Program-made: the position numbers and the translations under genes
Source: Ilex aquifolium
Taxonomy: Eukaryota > Streptophyta > Magnoliopsida > Aquifoliales > Aquifoliaceae
Length of the DNA stretch: 64,000 bases
Direction: 5' to 3'
Assembly: GCA_951799425.1 (NCBI GenBank)
Contig: OX637394.1
Location: forward strand, 47,162,142-47,226,141
Part shown: positions 47,769 to 61,050 of the stretch, piece by piece
Layout of the letters: the number at the start of each line of letters is the position of its first letter
Numbering within the stretch: position 1 is the stretch's first letter
Notes under the pieces: model-generated
Seen by the model: the letters and a program-made list of their open reading frames with translations, nothing else
The model's database searches: none
Told to the model about the DNA's origin: nothing

Positions 47769-50700
47769 CTAGTGATCATCTCTATAGTCTGGATTCTCTT
47801 TTAAGATGACAAAACCTTCAAGAATGGGTGAGAGTGGAATATACCTGCACAAGGAACGGTTATTATTAGCATGCAGTAACTGGTAAAATGTGAACACCAT
47901 TTTTTAAAATGTAAGAATTTTAATTGCTGAGTTGTTCAACAAAAAGATTATTGTACTTTTCAGTAGCAAGTTCTGCTCTGTCGCCAGCAGCCAGAAGAAC
48001 AGGTGTTACAAAGTTTTGGAAACCAGTGATGGTCTTGGGTCGACCTGGCTGACCAACAACATCGACAGCTTTGCCCACCCGAACTGGTACGCACAGCAAC
48101 TTCAGATTTTCGTCCACAGTCATCAGCATCCTCGGCTGAAAAATTAGAGGGAAACATGATACAAGATTCAAAGGGATAAATAAACAAGCTTATCTACCTT
48201 CCGAAAAAAAACATAAACAAGCCTATCCACAACATATGGCATAGAGACATAAGCTGTTTCCTGGTCTTATTTGATCTTGAACTATTTGGGGGTTAATGTA
48301 AATAAAAACATATAGACCAACAACAAACCTGCATTGCCAAAACAAGGAAGTATACAGCGTAGTGATATTTCCCCAAGATCATAGTCATGTCAAGACACAC
48401 ATGCAGAAAAGTTACAAGTCCAGCCAGAGCCGTCCTAAAGAAAAGAATAAAAAAATGAACAAAATATTTGATGACCATAATAAAAATAAGCATCACATCA
48501 GGAAAAAATTGTCATTCGAATATCAAATAATAAAGAGTGCCAACTAAGACGCAATTTTCATTTTAGGTAAGCTATCTGTTAATCAGGTCTTGGGTCTAAG
48601 TGTCTTGGGGCAAATTTCATACTAAAGACTTGGAAAAATTTATGCACTTCTTGGGTATCAAAGTTGCCAGGTCTAGGCAGGTATTGGCTTGTCTTAGAGA
48701 AAATACGGTATTGATATGCTAAAAGAAGCAGGTTTGCTAGGTGGAAAATGAGTTGATGTTCTTATGGATCTGAATTAAAAACTCCTAGTGGATGACAGTG
48801 TACTATTAAAAATCCAGGCAGGTATCACAAGTTGGTTGGAAACTTGAATTATCTCATTATTACTCGGCCACATATTGCATATGCAGTCACTCTATGGGAG
48901 CACCTAGAGTACCTCATTGGGGATGCCGTTGTTCACATTATTTGCTATCTTCACATTCTTTGCTATCTTAAAATGCTCGTGGACTTGGTTTATTATATCA
49001 ACCAAATGAAAATTGAAAGTTTCACAGATGCTGACTGATTTGGATCTCCTTCCGATCAAAGGTCGATTACTGGCCATTGTACTTTTCTTAGGTAGTAATC
49101 TGGTTTCGTGGAAGAGTAAGGAGCAAACCTTGGTAGTGCGATCTAGTGCAGAAGCTTGAGTGTTGAGCAATGACACATACCACACAAGAGATTGGTTTCC
49201 CAGCCCAAACTCCCCTACAGTTGTTTTGTGATAATCAGGTGACATTTCACATTGCTACTAATCCAATATTCCATGAGAGGACCAAGGACATCAAAGTTGA
49301 TTCTTACTTTATTCGAGATATGTACAAACAAAGCCCAAACTACTCCACGCTTGGGGTATGTACGATCCCCGTAGCTATGTTTTGGTCCACTACCTTGCCC
49401 TACCTAAACAATAGCTTTTACACTAAATTTTTTTATTTTAATTTAACATATTTTTCTACAATTTCTAAGAACAAAATATAAAACCGGCATTAAATTCATA
49501 AAACTTTTAGTAGGGCCCAAAGAGCTGGGCCTAAGTCCATATACCTAGCATCAGAGTCCGTCCTGGCTTAAACCCGATCACCGAACTTAACTTTTAGTGG
49601 CTGACCTGACCCTTGGCCACCTCTAATTATAACTAAATCAATTAGAATGGATATATACACGTCTCAGTTCTACCAACAAAAGAAAAACTTACGGGGATAG
49701 TAGAAACCGTTCAGAGTGATACGGAGAAAGAGTCAACAACCCCTTCCCCAAATGTACAAGACCTTGAGCAATGCGCACCTGCAAAAGCAGAAGTGGGAAA
49801 TGAAATTACTAAATGTCAATAGGATCCCCTTAGAAAGTGAAACCAAACCAAGGCTCGTGCGTGTGTCTCTGAAAAGAGCACAAAAGTAGTTTTACACAGA
49901 ATAGTAGGTTGGCGTCTTTGTAGTAAAAACTTGAAAGATTGCGAAGAATGCCAGCTATTCTGGCATTGTTAGTTCCTGCGCCTATCAAACCTAAGGAGAT
50001 GACGGCAGCCTGTACCAACCAGACACATTTCAGGCTTTAGTGTAATAACCATGAGAAGTATCACAATAGTTGCTATCACAAACAGAGAAATTAAGCTAGC
50101 TATTGTATCACAATACCATTGCTACTTCTCGACGGGTATCATGACTAAGTCGGCTTAAAGTGTCGGTAACATTGACCTGGTAAAAGCCCCCAGCAAAGGT
50201 TAGTTAGCAAGCGAAACCAACAGAACAAAAAAGTAAGAATCCTAGCAACTGGAATATTGTCCTAATCTCAAAGGGTGCTCAACCTGGAAAATATCACAAG
50301 GATGGGTACCTTTGGGTTTGATATGCAGAGGAGACCAAGAGCCAAAGGAACTGCCCTTTGGATATACCGCTCGCCATACTGCAAAAGATGCTCCAAAGAA
50401 CGAATTGCCATTTCAAGGCCTAGTTCTTCAGCCATTGCTACCATAGCAATTCCAAGTACAGCAGGTGCCTGGTAGACTCCATCATTCTCGAGATGATGTA
50501 CACACTCATCCAGTAAGTGTTGGACCTATGAGAAGAGGACAGTTAGCTATTTCATGCATGTAACTGCAATTCCCACATACAATGGACTGGATCTAATTAA
50601 GGACCTTGAGTACGTTCCCAGTTCCAGCATAGGCACAAGAAAGCAGGGTCATTTCACAATATTTTCTGATTTTGACATCAAAACTCTTTGAAAACTCAGT

Positions 50701-53700
50701 CGGGTTCAGAAAATCCTGTTAGACACCAAAAGTGAATTCCATAATTATCAGAATCCTATCAACAAGTAACTTACATGTGAACTTTTGAATGACCAGCTGA
50801 AAAAATATAATCTCAAGCAGTAAAAAGACAACTTAATTATAAGATCTCTCTATAGACAAGAATTGAAGAGAATACAAGAAAATCTCTTCCACTGAATTTG
50901 GTTACCTTTCTCCCAAGGAAAAGCAGACCAAGGCCAAGCGGAAAAAGTCGAAGGAGGGGATGCCCCCATTCGTACTTACTTCGGTACTGCAACGCAGATG
51001 TGATTGCCAAGTTGACCTCTTCATCACCGAAACCCACAAATACTAATCCCAGGGAGATAGCTGCAAATGCTATCACATCAAGGGGTGCGTATGAATCTCC
51101 AAGGATATGAGTCAGTTTCCTACGTATCTAAAAAACGATGAAGACTGTTCAGCTTCAGCCTTATATTCAGCAATCAATATTATATTCTGCAAACACAAAA
51201 GTCTCATTGATTGGACAGGATGGTCCCGCTGATGATGAAACTCACTTCAAGAAAAAGGGCAGAAAGGGGACTGCATCCACCATGTGTAATATAACTGCCG
51301 TGGCCTACCAATTGTAAAGGAGAAAAAACAAGAAAATTTACCTGAAAATTCCGAGTGCCTGCATATGCAAGGCCCAGGCCCATTATTGCACCAATTCTGA
51401 TAGAAGAATCATCTTTATTTACATAGTCAACAAGAAGTTCTAATGCCTGATACACCAAACTTTGTGAGATCTCAAGGAACCTTGGAAGAACGAATACAGT
51501 ACGGCGATACAACAAAACTTAAAAAAAAGGATACAAATATGGCTAGAATACATCTATAATGAAATATATTTTATATTTTACTATTATTTAACGACTTAAA
51601 ATTTTCGATTTTCAATAATTCCTTAAAAGTAGTAAGCAAAACTAGGAACTTTTATTTTGAAAAAGATGTAATATCGTCTCATTATAATATATCCATAATA
51701 TGAGCATGACCAATTAAAGGAATCAGAACCACATTTAATTAGTTGGTTTGTTTACAAGTATTTGTTTTTAAGATTATAGTGTAATTAATTCATTTTTTAT
51801 ATTCTGTTGATATGTAATAGTAGACAATACTTAAAAAATACTAGTATCTTTAAATTCTTTAAAATCAAATGAAATTTTATTAATGTTTTGTATTGTATGT
51901 GAACTCGAAATGAAAGGATATAGATTAAAATTAAAAATTGTACATCTTGTTCCATATTTAGAAGTATCAGCAAAGTATCTACATATTTTATTAATTATCG
52001 GATACTTATGATGTGTATCTGATATGTATTTTGAGTATCCGACGAGTATAGTATCTGATATGGTATCCAATACGAGTACGTCGACCTTAACAAAGTATCC
52101 GTGCTAGCAAGGAACAAACCAACAGTAATGGAACTGATGTATGTGCAGACAACTTTCAGTGAAACTCACAGGGTCACGATCATTCTTGATACCACAGTTG
52201 ACAATCCCGACACCTAATAATGCGCCCGCAATTACATGGTTGTCATTGGAGTCGAGATATTTGTTTATTTGGGCAACTCCAGAGTCAACATCCCAAAGCA
52301 GAATCATACCCTAGAATGGGGGGCATAAATAATAAATCAGAAGCAAAATAAACTCAAGCAAGGCGACATACAGTTAAGATTAACATACCAGACTCGCTGC
52401 AGCACTGGTCTTCCCATGTTCTTTGTTCTTAAAAAACCAGTTCGATGACGAACCACCACTTGAACTTGAAGGCTCTGATGGGCCGGTCATCAATTTATCC
52501 TGCAACAGAAAAGCAATGAATGTCAAAGAAACACAGCCCTGCACCCTTTCCTGGGCCAATACAACACGACTTTACCTGTCCAAATCCTGCATTCACAAAC
52601 GCATTGACAAATGTTGCTGCTAGATTCTTTCGGGAGGAATCAACATTTGCCCCAGCACTAGACCGACCGTCAAGCAAATGTGCCTATCAAATCCAAGCAA
52701 ATGCATTATAAGATCAATGAAGAAAGAAACAAGTATGGATGCCTGAACTTATAATCTCTGTGCGCTTCAAGCAGAATACTACTAAAAGGATAAACATGGC
52801 TATCAAGGAAACTCAGAACATACAGGCATAATTTGGCCACCCATCTAACCACTTTCTTCTTCTTTCCCTTTTTTTCTTTCTTTTTTCACCCCCTCCCGGA
52901 TTTATCCAGATGGAGAACATATTTGAAATGTGCATACACTGAACGCATAGTACAATAGTCATCCAAATATTGCTAATAACCAAAATTACTAGCAAATCAT
53001 ACCATCTTTCAGGAGACAAGGGATAAAGAAACAGGAATGGACGAAAGAACGAGGAAACATGAAACAAACAGAACAACAGGAATGAATGCACTAGCGATGC
53101 TTCATTACTTCTCTACAATTTTATTAAAAAACATCGGAGTGAAAAAAAAGTAGTAGTAAAAAACCAAATATCTAACAACAGAAACAAATGAGGTGGGCAA
53201 AATGACTTCAACTTGTGACTTGAATAAATTATGCAACCAACACAGAAATAGGCAACCACATTGCCACAAACTGGTGGTACTAATAACATCTAAAAGGATT
53301 GATAAAGAAGTCTACAGCTAATAATCAATATTTTAAATGTACAAACCTTGTAAATATCCTCAGGAGACTTGGGTTCCATGACCTCTATATCACGAGCAAG
53401 AGTAAGATAACCTTCACTCAATTTACTATTGTTGATGATTTCTTGCAGTACCTCCCTGTCTCTATCATCTGCAGCCATATCTTCATCAAGCTCAAATGTA
53501 ATACTCTGCATGAAAGAAGCAATAATGATCTATCAGTATGGAAAAGTTATTTTGGTATATTGTAAATAAAGTAAGGCGACATTAGACTATGTACAATTTA
53601 TCTCTTTTCAGACTCTTCCACCAAAAGAGTTAAAAAGAAATGAAACAAATCACAAAAATAAACTTACATGTCGAGCAAGGATGTAACAACATTGCTTCTT

Positions 53701-56700
53701 TTGCAGCAGATCATCACAAGATGTAAACACCTGATTTACGTACTGTCACGGAGCATTGAGATATCAGGACTACATAGTTATAGGAGACAAGAAGAAAATT
53801 GTGTAGCCATGCTATTTCTCTCATGAAAAATTTAAGAACAAATTCTCTCAGGTCTAGAGACCATAATAGAACAAATGTCTAACATAGAATATCTGTGTTT
53901 CTACAATTCTCATGTAATACAGGGATTGTTTACTTTATACAATAAAAAAGAGAATAATCCCGCATTCCTAGAAAAGTGCAAACCTCTAATTTGTCAAGGC
54001 AGAGTGCAATTTGAAGTGCCCTGGGAAAATCTTTAAATTGCATATAAATCACGTACGCAGCATCTAAAACTACCATATTATCTGGTTCAGGAAGGTATCT
54101 GCAAGATGTAGCAACAAATATGTGAGCGCTGATGCAATTTTTTGTGCTCAACACACGCATAGAGATAAACAGACAAAGGCACACAAAAGCGTACACACAT
54201 GCACAAAAACACACACACACACACAAAGATATCAGGATTTTCTGGTGAAATTTGAGGGGAGAAGATAGTAGGATGAAGTCAGCTTGTTTGGGGAATTCTA
54301 AACTTATTGGGAGCGCAACCTGTTCACACGACCATTGCATGATTATTTGATTATCAATGGTATTTGAAGCATCATGCTTAAAATATGTAACTAAGCAACC
54401 GTTTTTCCCTATTGATCCCGTTTGATTGCATAATGGATTCGCTACTATATTGTAACATCCCAGTTTTTTATAGATTAATGGTTATAATTGTTGATGAAGT
54501 TTTGAAGAATTTTGAGGATGAAATGATTAGGTAACTTCTTTGGAGATTTCAAATAATTAAATGGACCTCAAAAGTAAATTACTTGTGCGCAGACAATTCC
54601 AATGACTGTAATATTGTATAGATTTCATGTTGGAAGAAAAATGTCATGCTAAATATGTATCCGAGATGTCCATATAGGTGTCCAAGTGCATGGGTACTCT
54701 AAAAATTAGAATGATGGGTATCTTTGGTATTTTGACATACTTGGTCATATAAATAAAGAGGAGTGTAGGAATGAGATTATTCATTCCACTCTATTCAGAA
54801 AAATCCTCTTCTTTTTTTCTCTTTTTCTTTTATTATTCTTATCAAACCCTAATATTACAACTATTGTATTTCAACTCTGCTATCAATATTGCCCATAATC
54901 CAATCCAACATGATAGAACTAAATATGTTCAAATGGACCAACACTTTATTATGCAGAAATTAAACAAGGGATTGATTTGCATACCTTTTGTGAAATCAAA
55001 AAACCAGTTGGCCAACATCTTCACAAAGAGGTTTAATAGTAAGGTTTTTCATCCCATTGTTTACAAGTTGGGCAGGAGATATATCTATGCACCAACTTAA
55101 GGGGGAGTGTTAAGTTATGCATTATTTCTAGATTAAGGGTAGTTCAGTACTGTGTACTTTGTGACTATATACGTTGGGTGTAGTCGTGTAACGTAATACA
55201 CTATTCCCTTTTTTCCTAATTCACTTTTTCTCTTATTCTCTTACTCTCTCTTCTTCTCCAAAACCCTAACACTGTAATAATCTAACTGAATTTCAAACCC
55301 ATTGAACTTGTAGCAACCGACAAAGTGCAATCTACACAAATCATGGCCAAATTCCTCAACTACAAAACATTAGGATGAACAGCTAAATAATTATCAACTT
55401 ACAAATTCTTCTAGATAAAACCATCATCTTGGGTAATAATAGGATTTGCATTTAAAATTTCCAAGAGAAGACCCTTCGACCAGTAGCCACACTATTTACA
55501 AAGACAGAAAAGATAAATAAAAAAACAAGCCAGCCAATCTGAAAATCCTACAAAATCAGTAAAGGCCTCTTACTTTGCTGAACTAGTAAGATACAAGCAC
55601 GTTCTTTGATAATTTGTGGTGTCCATGTGTGCTACCAGCTCATCAAGGTCTTCAACCTGGAATAATTCAAGAGATGTCTTATAGTACTTTAAGGGAAGCT
55701 AAAATAATTTAAAGCAAATGACAGCATATTACCTCCAGCAAAAGATCTACAGCTTCAAGTTCAGCATTATGCTGCAATGCAGAAACAAATATTAGAAGTG
55801 CAAAAAATGGTGGTTTGCTTATGCATGTCCATGATTAATATGAACTATGATATCCAAATGTTGCCAAATACAGGTGCCGAATAGTTCTGCTGAACCCCTC
55901 AATCCGACTATATCGTTTATGCAATGATGTAATCACTGAACAGAAAGCTTTTAGTTGAGTCATACCTTCATGTGGAAAGCAACAATTTCTAGTACAGGCA
56001 CCATTATATCATCAAATGGGCCCTCTTCACCCTAAAATACGTTAGAGAAACAAGGCAAATATACCAACAATGAGTTATCAATAACCAACATTACTAAAAA
56101 TACAACATAAAATAACTTTTTTGTATCACACACACACACACATCCACCATCAACATTTAGAAGAGGGAAAGATCAAAGGACAGATACATTTATGCATTTA
56201 ATACATTAGATTCCGGATCAAAGCAAAAACATAACAAAACCTTGTCCCAATTATTTGGGAACAGCTGATTGATAAATATGAGTGGATCACAAATATCAAC
56301 TCAAAGGGTGCACCCGAAATCTATACCATTTCCTAATGAGGGGGCTAATCATAAATTTTCCGAGTATAGAAACACTCACCTCCTGCTTTGCATACTCTTC
56401 TATAATTTCTCCAGCCAAGTTTCTATCACAAACAAATTAATCACTCATGAGATAGCTTAATTTGAAACAGAAGTTCACAAACTATAAATCTATATCCTTT
56501 AAACACTACTGGTAGGATTCACGGAAAGGACCAATACATTGCCACAAATAACCACCACAACCCAACAAACTAGAATTTTTGGGCAATAGAACCACATGGG
56601 AATCATATATTTCACCTATGCATCATGAAACACAAAGCCAAGGGGGATGAAAGTAATGAATAGGCAGGACGATAATGATATATAAATGCATAGGTGGCGT

Positions 56701-59700
56701 ATTCTAGGCAGTATTTCATCTTCTCTATTTTTGTTTATGCACTGCTCTTAAAATCTGCATGCCATTATGGACCTCATATTACTATATAAATTGAGACCAA
56801 AACGTGATGGAGCCACCATTGCCAAAACAAAGAAATTTCAGCCTGACTAAAGACTCAAGATATAAGCCCTAGGAGTTACAAGCCTTTGAAAACGATAAAC
56901 TACACAAAATGTTCTCAAAACTAAAAAACCCAAGATCAGAAAGGAACAAAAATTGAAATGTAGCCGAAGGAATGGTTTTTGGATTCAAACATGACCCACA
57001 AGGGAAAGTGAAAAGAGAATTACAGGTTAAGTGGGCTTTCTGTTCAAAATATACATTAAAACTATTGCATCCAAAACCACCAAAACATCATGAAGGCTAA
57101 TGATCTTTTTTGCATGTCACCAAGATTCTAATTTTCTTTCTACTTCACACTGCAAGTTAGGTGTCACAAAAAAACCAGGGCCACAACTATGAAACCTAAC
57201 CAACAAAGTAAAAACATTGTTTTTACTGCTAGCAGCAAATAGTGGCAAACAATGCTCACCTGACATACTCGTGACCCCATGAAACAATATCACCTTCAGA
57301 TCCCAATAGCCTATACTTTAGGCTCTCCTGAAAGATTGGACATATCGAAAAATCAGTCAAAAGCACTTGGCAAACAAAGGACGATTGTCACAATGACATT
57401 TAATGATGCACACTCATCAGAACAGTAGGCATTCCATGTAAAATGAAATATGTTATTACAAAATTCTAACAATGGATATGCAGGCATGATACCTAAGTAA
57501 GCATAGCCTAATCACCACATAATAGTTGACCAGGGCAGAGATGCAAGGCAAACAAATGTGATGCATAATGAAGCAAGAAAATCACCTAAAAACACAAATA
57601 AATAATAAACAAAGCTTGACCATCTAACATAAATCCTGCAATAACAAGCATACCCTTTCTCCTTCAGCAGACATGGTCCAGGCCAAACCCGAAAGCAAAT
57701 CTGCTAGAATTTTCTGCATTATGAGGAGTGTGTGATATCAGATGTTATACATATGGTTAGAAAAGGGAACGAAATGATCATGGATGTCCAACCAAGAAAC
57801 TAATACCTTTAAATCAGAGTCCACCATTGTTTCATAACAAGCTTTTAGAGTTCCATAATGAGGGCACAAAAACTTTAATGGCTTTGGAACTGAAGTGATA
57901 GAGTTTGTTGAGGTCCGAATTTCTTGCCTACAACATAAGATTTTTTGTATGGTCATACTAAATTATCAGCTTAATTACTCATGTATACATTACATTGGCA
58001 TAGTTGCATTGGTTTCTGCAGACCATAAAAAATGAAATGGCCCTCCGAGGTGCAGCTAGAGAAAATAACAAACTAGCAAAATCTCATTGGCAGGAAGTAA
58101 GAAAGTCTAATATTTGTGCACAAAGAATTAACCCAATAGTTTTTTTTGTGTAGCAAGCATGTTAGTTGTTAACTATCATCTAGATGTTGCTCCAGCACAT
58201 ACTGGCTCCAGCCATATATTATGCCATCACATACATTCGTGAAGGTGCCTGAGATTCACAAGTTACACCTAGCAGCTAAATTCCTTGTGTAGACCAAAAC
58301 AGCCAACTTAAACCTCAAGTCAAGTTATGTTTACACACTCTTCAGCATACAGAAGCCAATAGAATTGAGATAGTAACATAAGACAAAAACATTTTTCAAC
58401 ATTTTTCAATCTTCTAGCTCCCATCCCAAATGAAAAGCTGACATGATTGTCCAACAAATCCACTGGACAGTTAAGGGAAAGCAAACTAGCTCACTCAGTG
58501 TTGTGATCAAATCATTAGTGCTAGCAATTTATAAAAGATCAATTTACTGAACTACTTTTTAAATTTTTGTATATAGTCACTCTAATCTCAACTAACTGAA
58601 AGGCACAAAGTAAGATGCTAATATGTTACAGCCATGACCTGCTGCACATAATATATCCCTCTTGCACCCAATTCATCAAACACTTAAAATTCTATAAAGT
58701 TACTCAAGATAACTTCTTCAATTACTAAATGCCCTTAACTATGTGACTCTAAGATCAAAAGATAAGCACCTCACGCTCTCACCAACATACCTTTTTCACA
58801 TATTGCTTATATCAAAGAGCTTAACATAATCATAACAAAAAAATTTCTTATTAGGACCTCTGTATCTGAGCATAACATGCTTCTAAGTTCTAACTAACAA
58901 TGTCAACACATTTTTCAGATGAAACACCAACAAATTCCAAGGGACATTTAGGGGAAATCTCTCTAGCTCACACCTTACTACATTCCTTTCAAGTTATCAA
59001 TGCTACTTCACTAGCATTGCCACTCAACAAGTTGTCAAGTTAGGCTAGCAGTTTGCGATTGACTCATCATTGTCTGAAACACAAATGTGGCAATTTGAGA
59101 AGCATGACTCACGTACATAGGTCCAAACACACAAACAAGCTATTGTTCTTAAAACTAAAAACATTTGGCTTCTTGCTAAACACCAAGACAACTGAACTTC
59201 CCTCTTTAAACTGCGGTAAATTCATTATCTAAACATTTGATAACATAATTTCAAGATTACATGCCAAACAAAAGCCCACAATTTCAAAAAGAAAAACTTC
59301 TCGCAAATCCAACAATATTCAGCATAAAATCACAGAAGTTTCTCCAAGACCATTATGCAAAGAAAGCTTGTCTAAAACAACTAATACCTCATACACCAAA
59401 ACACCTGAAATTCCCTCATATTACTTGGGGTAGATTTTTTATTATGAAATGATGCTAAATACCAATGTTTACTACCAAACTGAATGGTGAAATGGAAGGA
59501 CCGCATTGTTCAAGTTAATGTTTAAAAAATCACTCATATCAATTCCTTCAGCATGTAATTGGCTCTAATTTGTTTGAGGATGCTTAGTATAAAGATGGAT
59601 ACACACAAGGCCCACAATACCACCAGTATACAATTCTAACAATTTGGTCAGAGTTGCATAAAACACTGACGTAACAGAAATTCAATTTTTATTCAAACTG

Positions 59701-60020
59701 AACCAAAACAAACTATTATTACACTCAAATTACTGAACTCATTGAATACCTCATACTCTCGATCGCAGCCTTCTGTAATCCCGGATCAGTGCCCTGAATC
59801 CTCCCCACATACAACTCCAATCGTTTCTTCAACGCCAAATCCTCCTCTGACTTTAAACGAAAAAAAAATCAACAATGTCACACAATAATCACAATTAGAT
59901 CACAAATAACCACATTGCAATCTATCTTTTGTTGCTTTTGATATTTCTCAAGAACCAATGAGTATTACTTACCAGATCTTCGGCCTTCTTCTTGCGGTTC
60001 TTTGTCGGAACCTTCGTCAT
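47769..60020 (-). CDS. RPN1: 26S proteasome non-ATPase regulatory subunit 2 (RPN1)
   Basis: Twenty-five coding exons join in frame to 870 aa: 59973-60020, 59750-59850, 57807-57927, 57654-57713, 57260-57327, 56380-56422, 55966-56031, 55733-55771, 55574-55656, 53984-54098, 53668-53742, 53347-53505, 52576-52683, 52389-52499, 52170-52310, 51342-51446, 50906-51127, 50605-50715, 50310-50525, 50117-50176, 49896-50009, 49693-49778, 48329-48434, 47957-48135, 47769-47844. Diagnostic text: [40 protein letters not shown], proteasome/cyclosome repeats ([36 protein letters not shown]) and the end [23 protein letters not shown]1 is the base-complex scaffold that docks ubiquitin receptors and shuttle factors. 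No frame lesion was found. The start is the first ATG after an in-frame stop; the N-terminus is about 20 residues shorter than Arabidopsis RPN1a. Introns carry two Copia remnants. Confidence 0.94.
48635..49345 (+). pseudogene. Copia retrotransposon remnant (reverse transcriptase end and RNase H) in an RPN1 intron
   Basis: Plus-strand pieces in shifting frames: [44 protein letters not shown]-like wording, then [20 protein letters not shown] and KVDSYFIRD. These are the conserved end of Ty1/Copia pol. Multiple frameshifts and stops; no LTRs recognised here. Antisense to RPN1, in the intron between exons 49,693-49,778 and 48,329-48,434. Confidence 0.8.
51840..52110. repeat. GTATCCGATA-like repeat cluster in an RPN1 intron
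   Basis: Words such as 'gtatctgatatg', 'gtatccgacgagtat', 'tatcggatac' and 'gtatccaatacgagtacg' recur in both orientations. Probably the end of a decayed DNA transposon or inverted repeat; boundaries are uncertain. Confidence 0.4.
54204..54224. repeat. (AC)n microsatellite in an RPN1 intron
   Basis: About nine AC dinucleotides within an A/C-rich stretch (54,170-54,228). Confidence 0.75.
54880..55271 (+). pseudogene. 3' end of a second Copia element with its 3' LTR in an RPN1 intron
   Basis: Plus-strand text [20 protein letters not shown], then [19 protein letters not shown] and [11 protein letters not shown], is the extreme C-terminus of Copia pol. A purine-rich tract 'aagggggagtg' (55,099-55,109) is followed by a short LTR (55,108-55,271) that starts TGTTA and ends TAACA. 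Only the 3' end is present; a C/T-rich stretch ending in 'aaaccctaat' at about 54,850 may be left of another LTR. Antisense to RPN1. Confidence 0.75.
57928..59749 (-). other. Long second intron of RPN1
   Basis: 1.8 kb, AT-rich, with no nested gene or transposon recognised. Confidence 0.5.
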
Positions 60021-60063
60021 TTTGAACACACTAAATCTCGGTGTGAAAGTTTCTTGATCAAGA

Positions 60064-60073
60064 AAACCCTAAA
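60064..60073. promoter_or_regulatory. Telo box in the RPN1 leader/promoter
   Basis: AAACCCTAAA lies 44-53 bases upstream of the RPN1 start codon. Telo boxes are enriched near plant translation and proteasome genes; activity here is inferred. Confidence 0.35.
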
Positions 60074-60409
60074 CTGGAGATTTGAAGAAACACTAGACTA
60101 TCTCGAACCCCTCGAGCGAGCTTTTGAGAGATGAATTTCCGAAGATGAACGCCGAGTACAAGTACGGTGAGCTTTCTTTTCCTACAAGTAAGGCAGTTTC
60201 GCTCTTTCTTGATTCAAACAGTTTCTTTGATGCCTTTATGGCGGTAAAATGGCTGTCATGGATCCGATCATCCCGAATATAGACCCGAAATTGCCAGCCC
60301 ACTTCCTGCACGGGCTGTGGCAGAGGGAAGCCCAAAGCGGCTGACAACCCAACTCTTCAAACAGGCCCATAATTCAGGGCCAACATATAATGAAGGTACA
60401 ACAAAATAG

Positions 60410-60780
60410 AGGATGCAATTAAGGCAGATAATCGAATCGAATTATTTGAGCTCGGTTCGAATTCAGTTATTTTTTTAAAATAAGTTAAACTTGAACAAGT
60501 TTTTAGGCTCGGCTTGATGGCATCCTTATTAATGCTGGAAATAGTTCGATGAGATCCTTCTCTTATGTTCGATGGGATCCTTCTCCGTAGATTTACGTTC
60601 AATGCCATCTTTGGAATTAATCTATTACAAGAACTTTATAAAGATGTTGTGATATAAAATAGTCAAGTTACTCGGGTTCGGCTCAGTTTGAATGAAGTTT
60701 GAACAATTTTTTTTAAGTTCAAAAAAGGAGTTTGACAGACTCAACTCAAATTCGCAAAACTCAAATCAATTATCAGTCAT
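60410..60780. repeat. Two decayed ACGAGCC/GGCTCG-type repeats
   Basis: 60,410-60,530 has 'gagctcggttcgaattc' and 'tttttaggctcggcttg'; 60,650-60,780 has 'actcgggttcggctcag' and 'tttgaacaatttttttt'. Same family as 31,990-32,310. Confidence 0.5.
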
Positions 60781-60918
60781 AGATGAAATTAAATACCAAT
60801 CGAATGAATGTACCATCAAATGTGGTTAAGGTTACTAGCCATAAATGGGAAGGTTATAGCACAATGAGATTAAGTTACTACTATAAATATTAGGTCTAGA
60901 AAATCGATCTTACCAATA

Positions 60919-61050
60919 GGCCTTTGGTCTAATGTTACTCCTTATCTCGTAAAGGCTTAGCCTTCTTGAGGTCAATGGCTCAAGTCTCCATCCCCCTTCT
61001 CCTTCCCCTTCCCCTTCCCCTTCCCCTTCCCCCTCCCAAAAAAAAAAAAA
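60919..61050 (+). mobile_element. tRNA-derived SINE-like element with (CCCCTT)n and A-rich tail
   Basis: A tRNA-like head ('ggcctttggtctaatgttac') is followed by a B-box-like GGCTCAAGTCT (60,977-60,987), then CCCCTT repeats and a 13-A tail. This layout is usual for plant tRNA-related SINEs. No target duplication identified. Confidence 0.5.

Noticed and set aside
48904..49245. 113-residue minus-strand open frame
   Set aside because: It is the antisense shadow of the Copia remnant, which reads on the plus strand.
60093..60608. Minus-strand open frames upstream of RPN1
   Set aside because: No family recognised and no ATG-supported conserved start; likely promoter and dispersed-repeat sequence.
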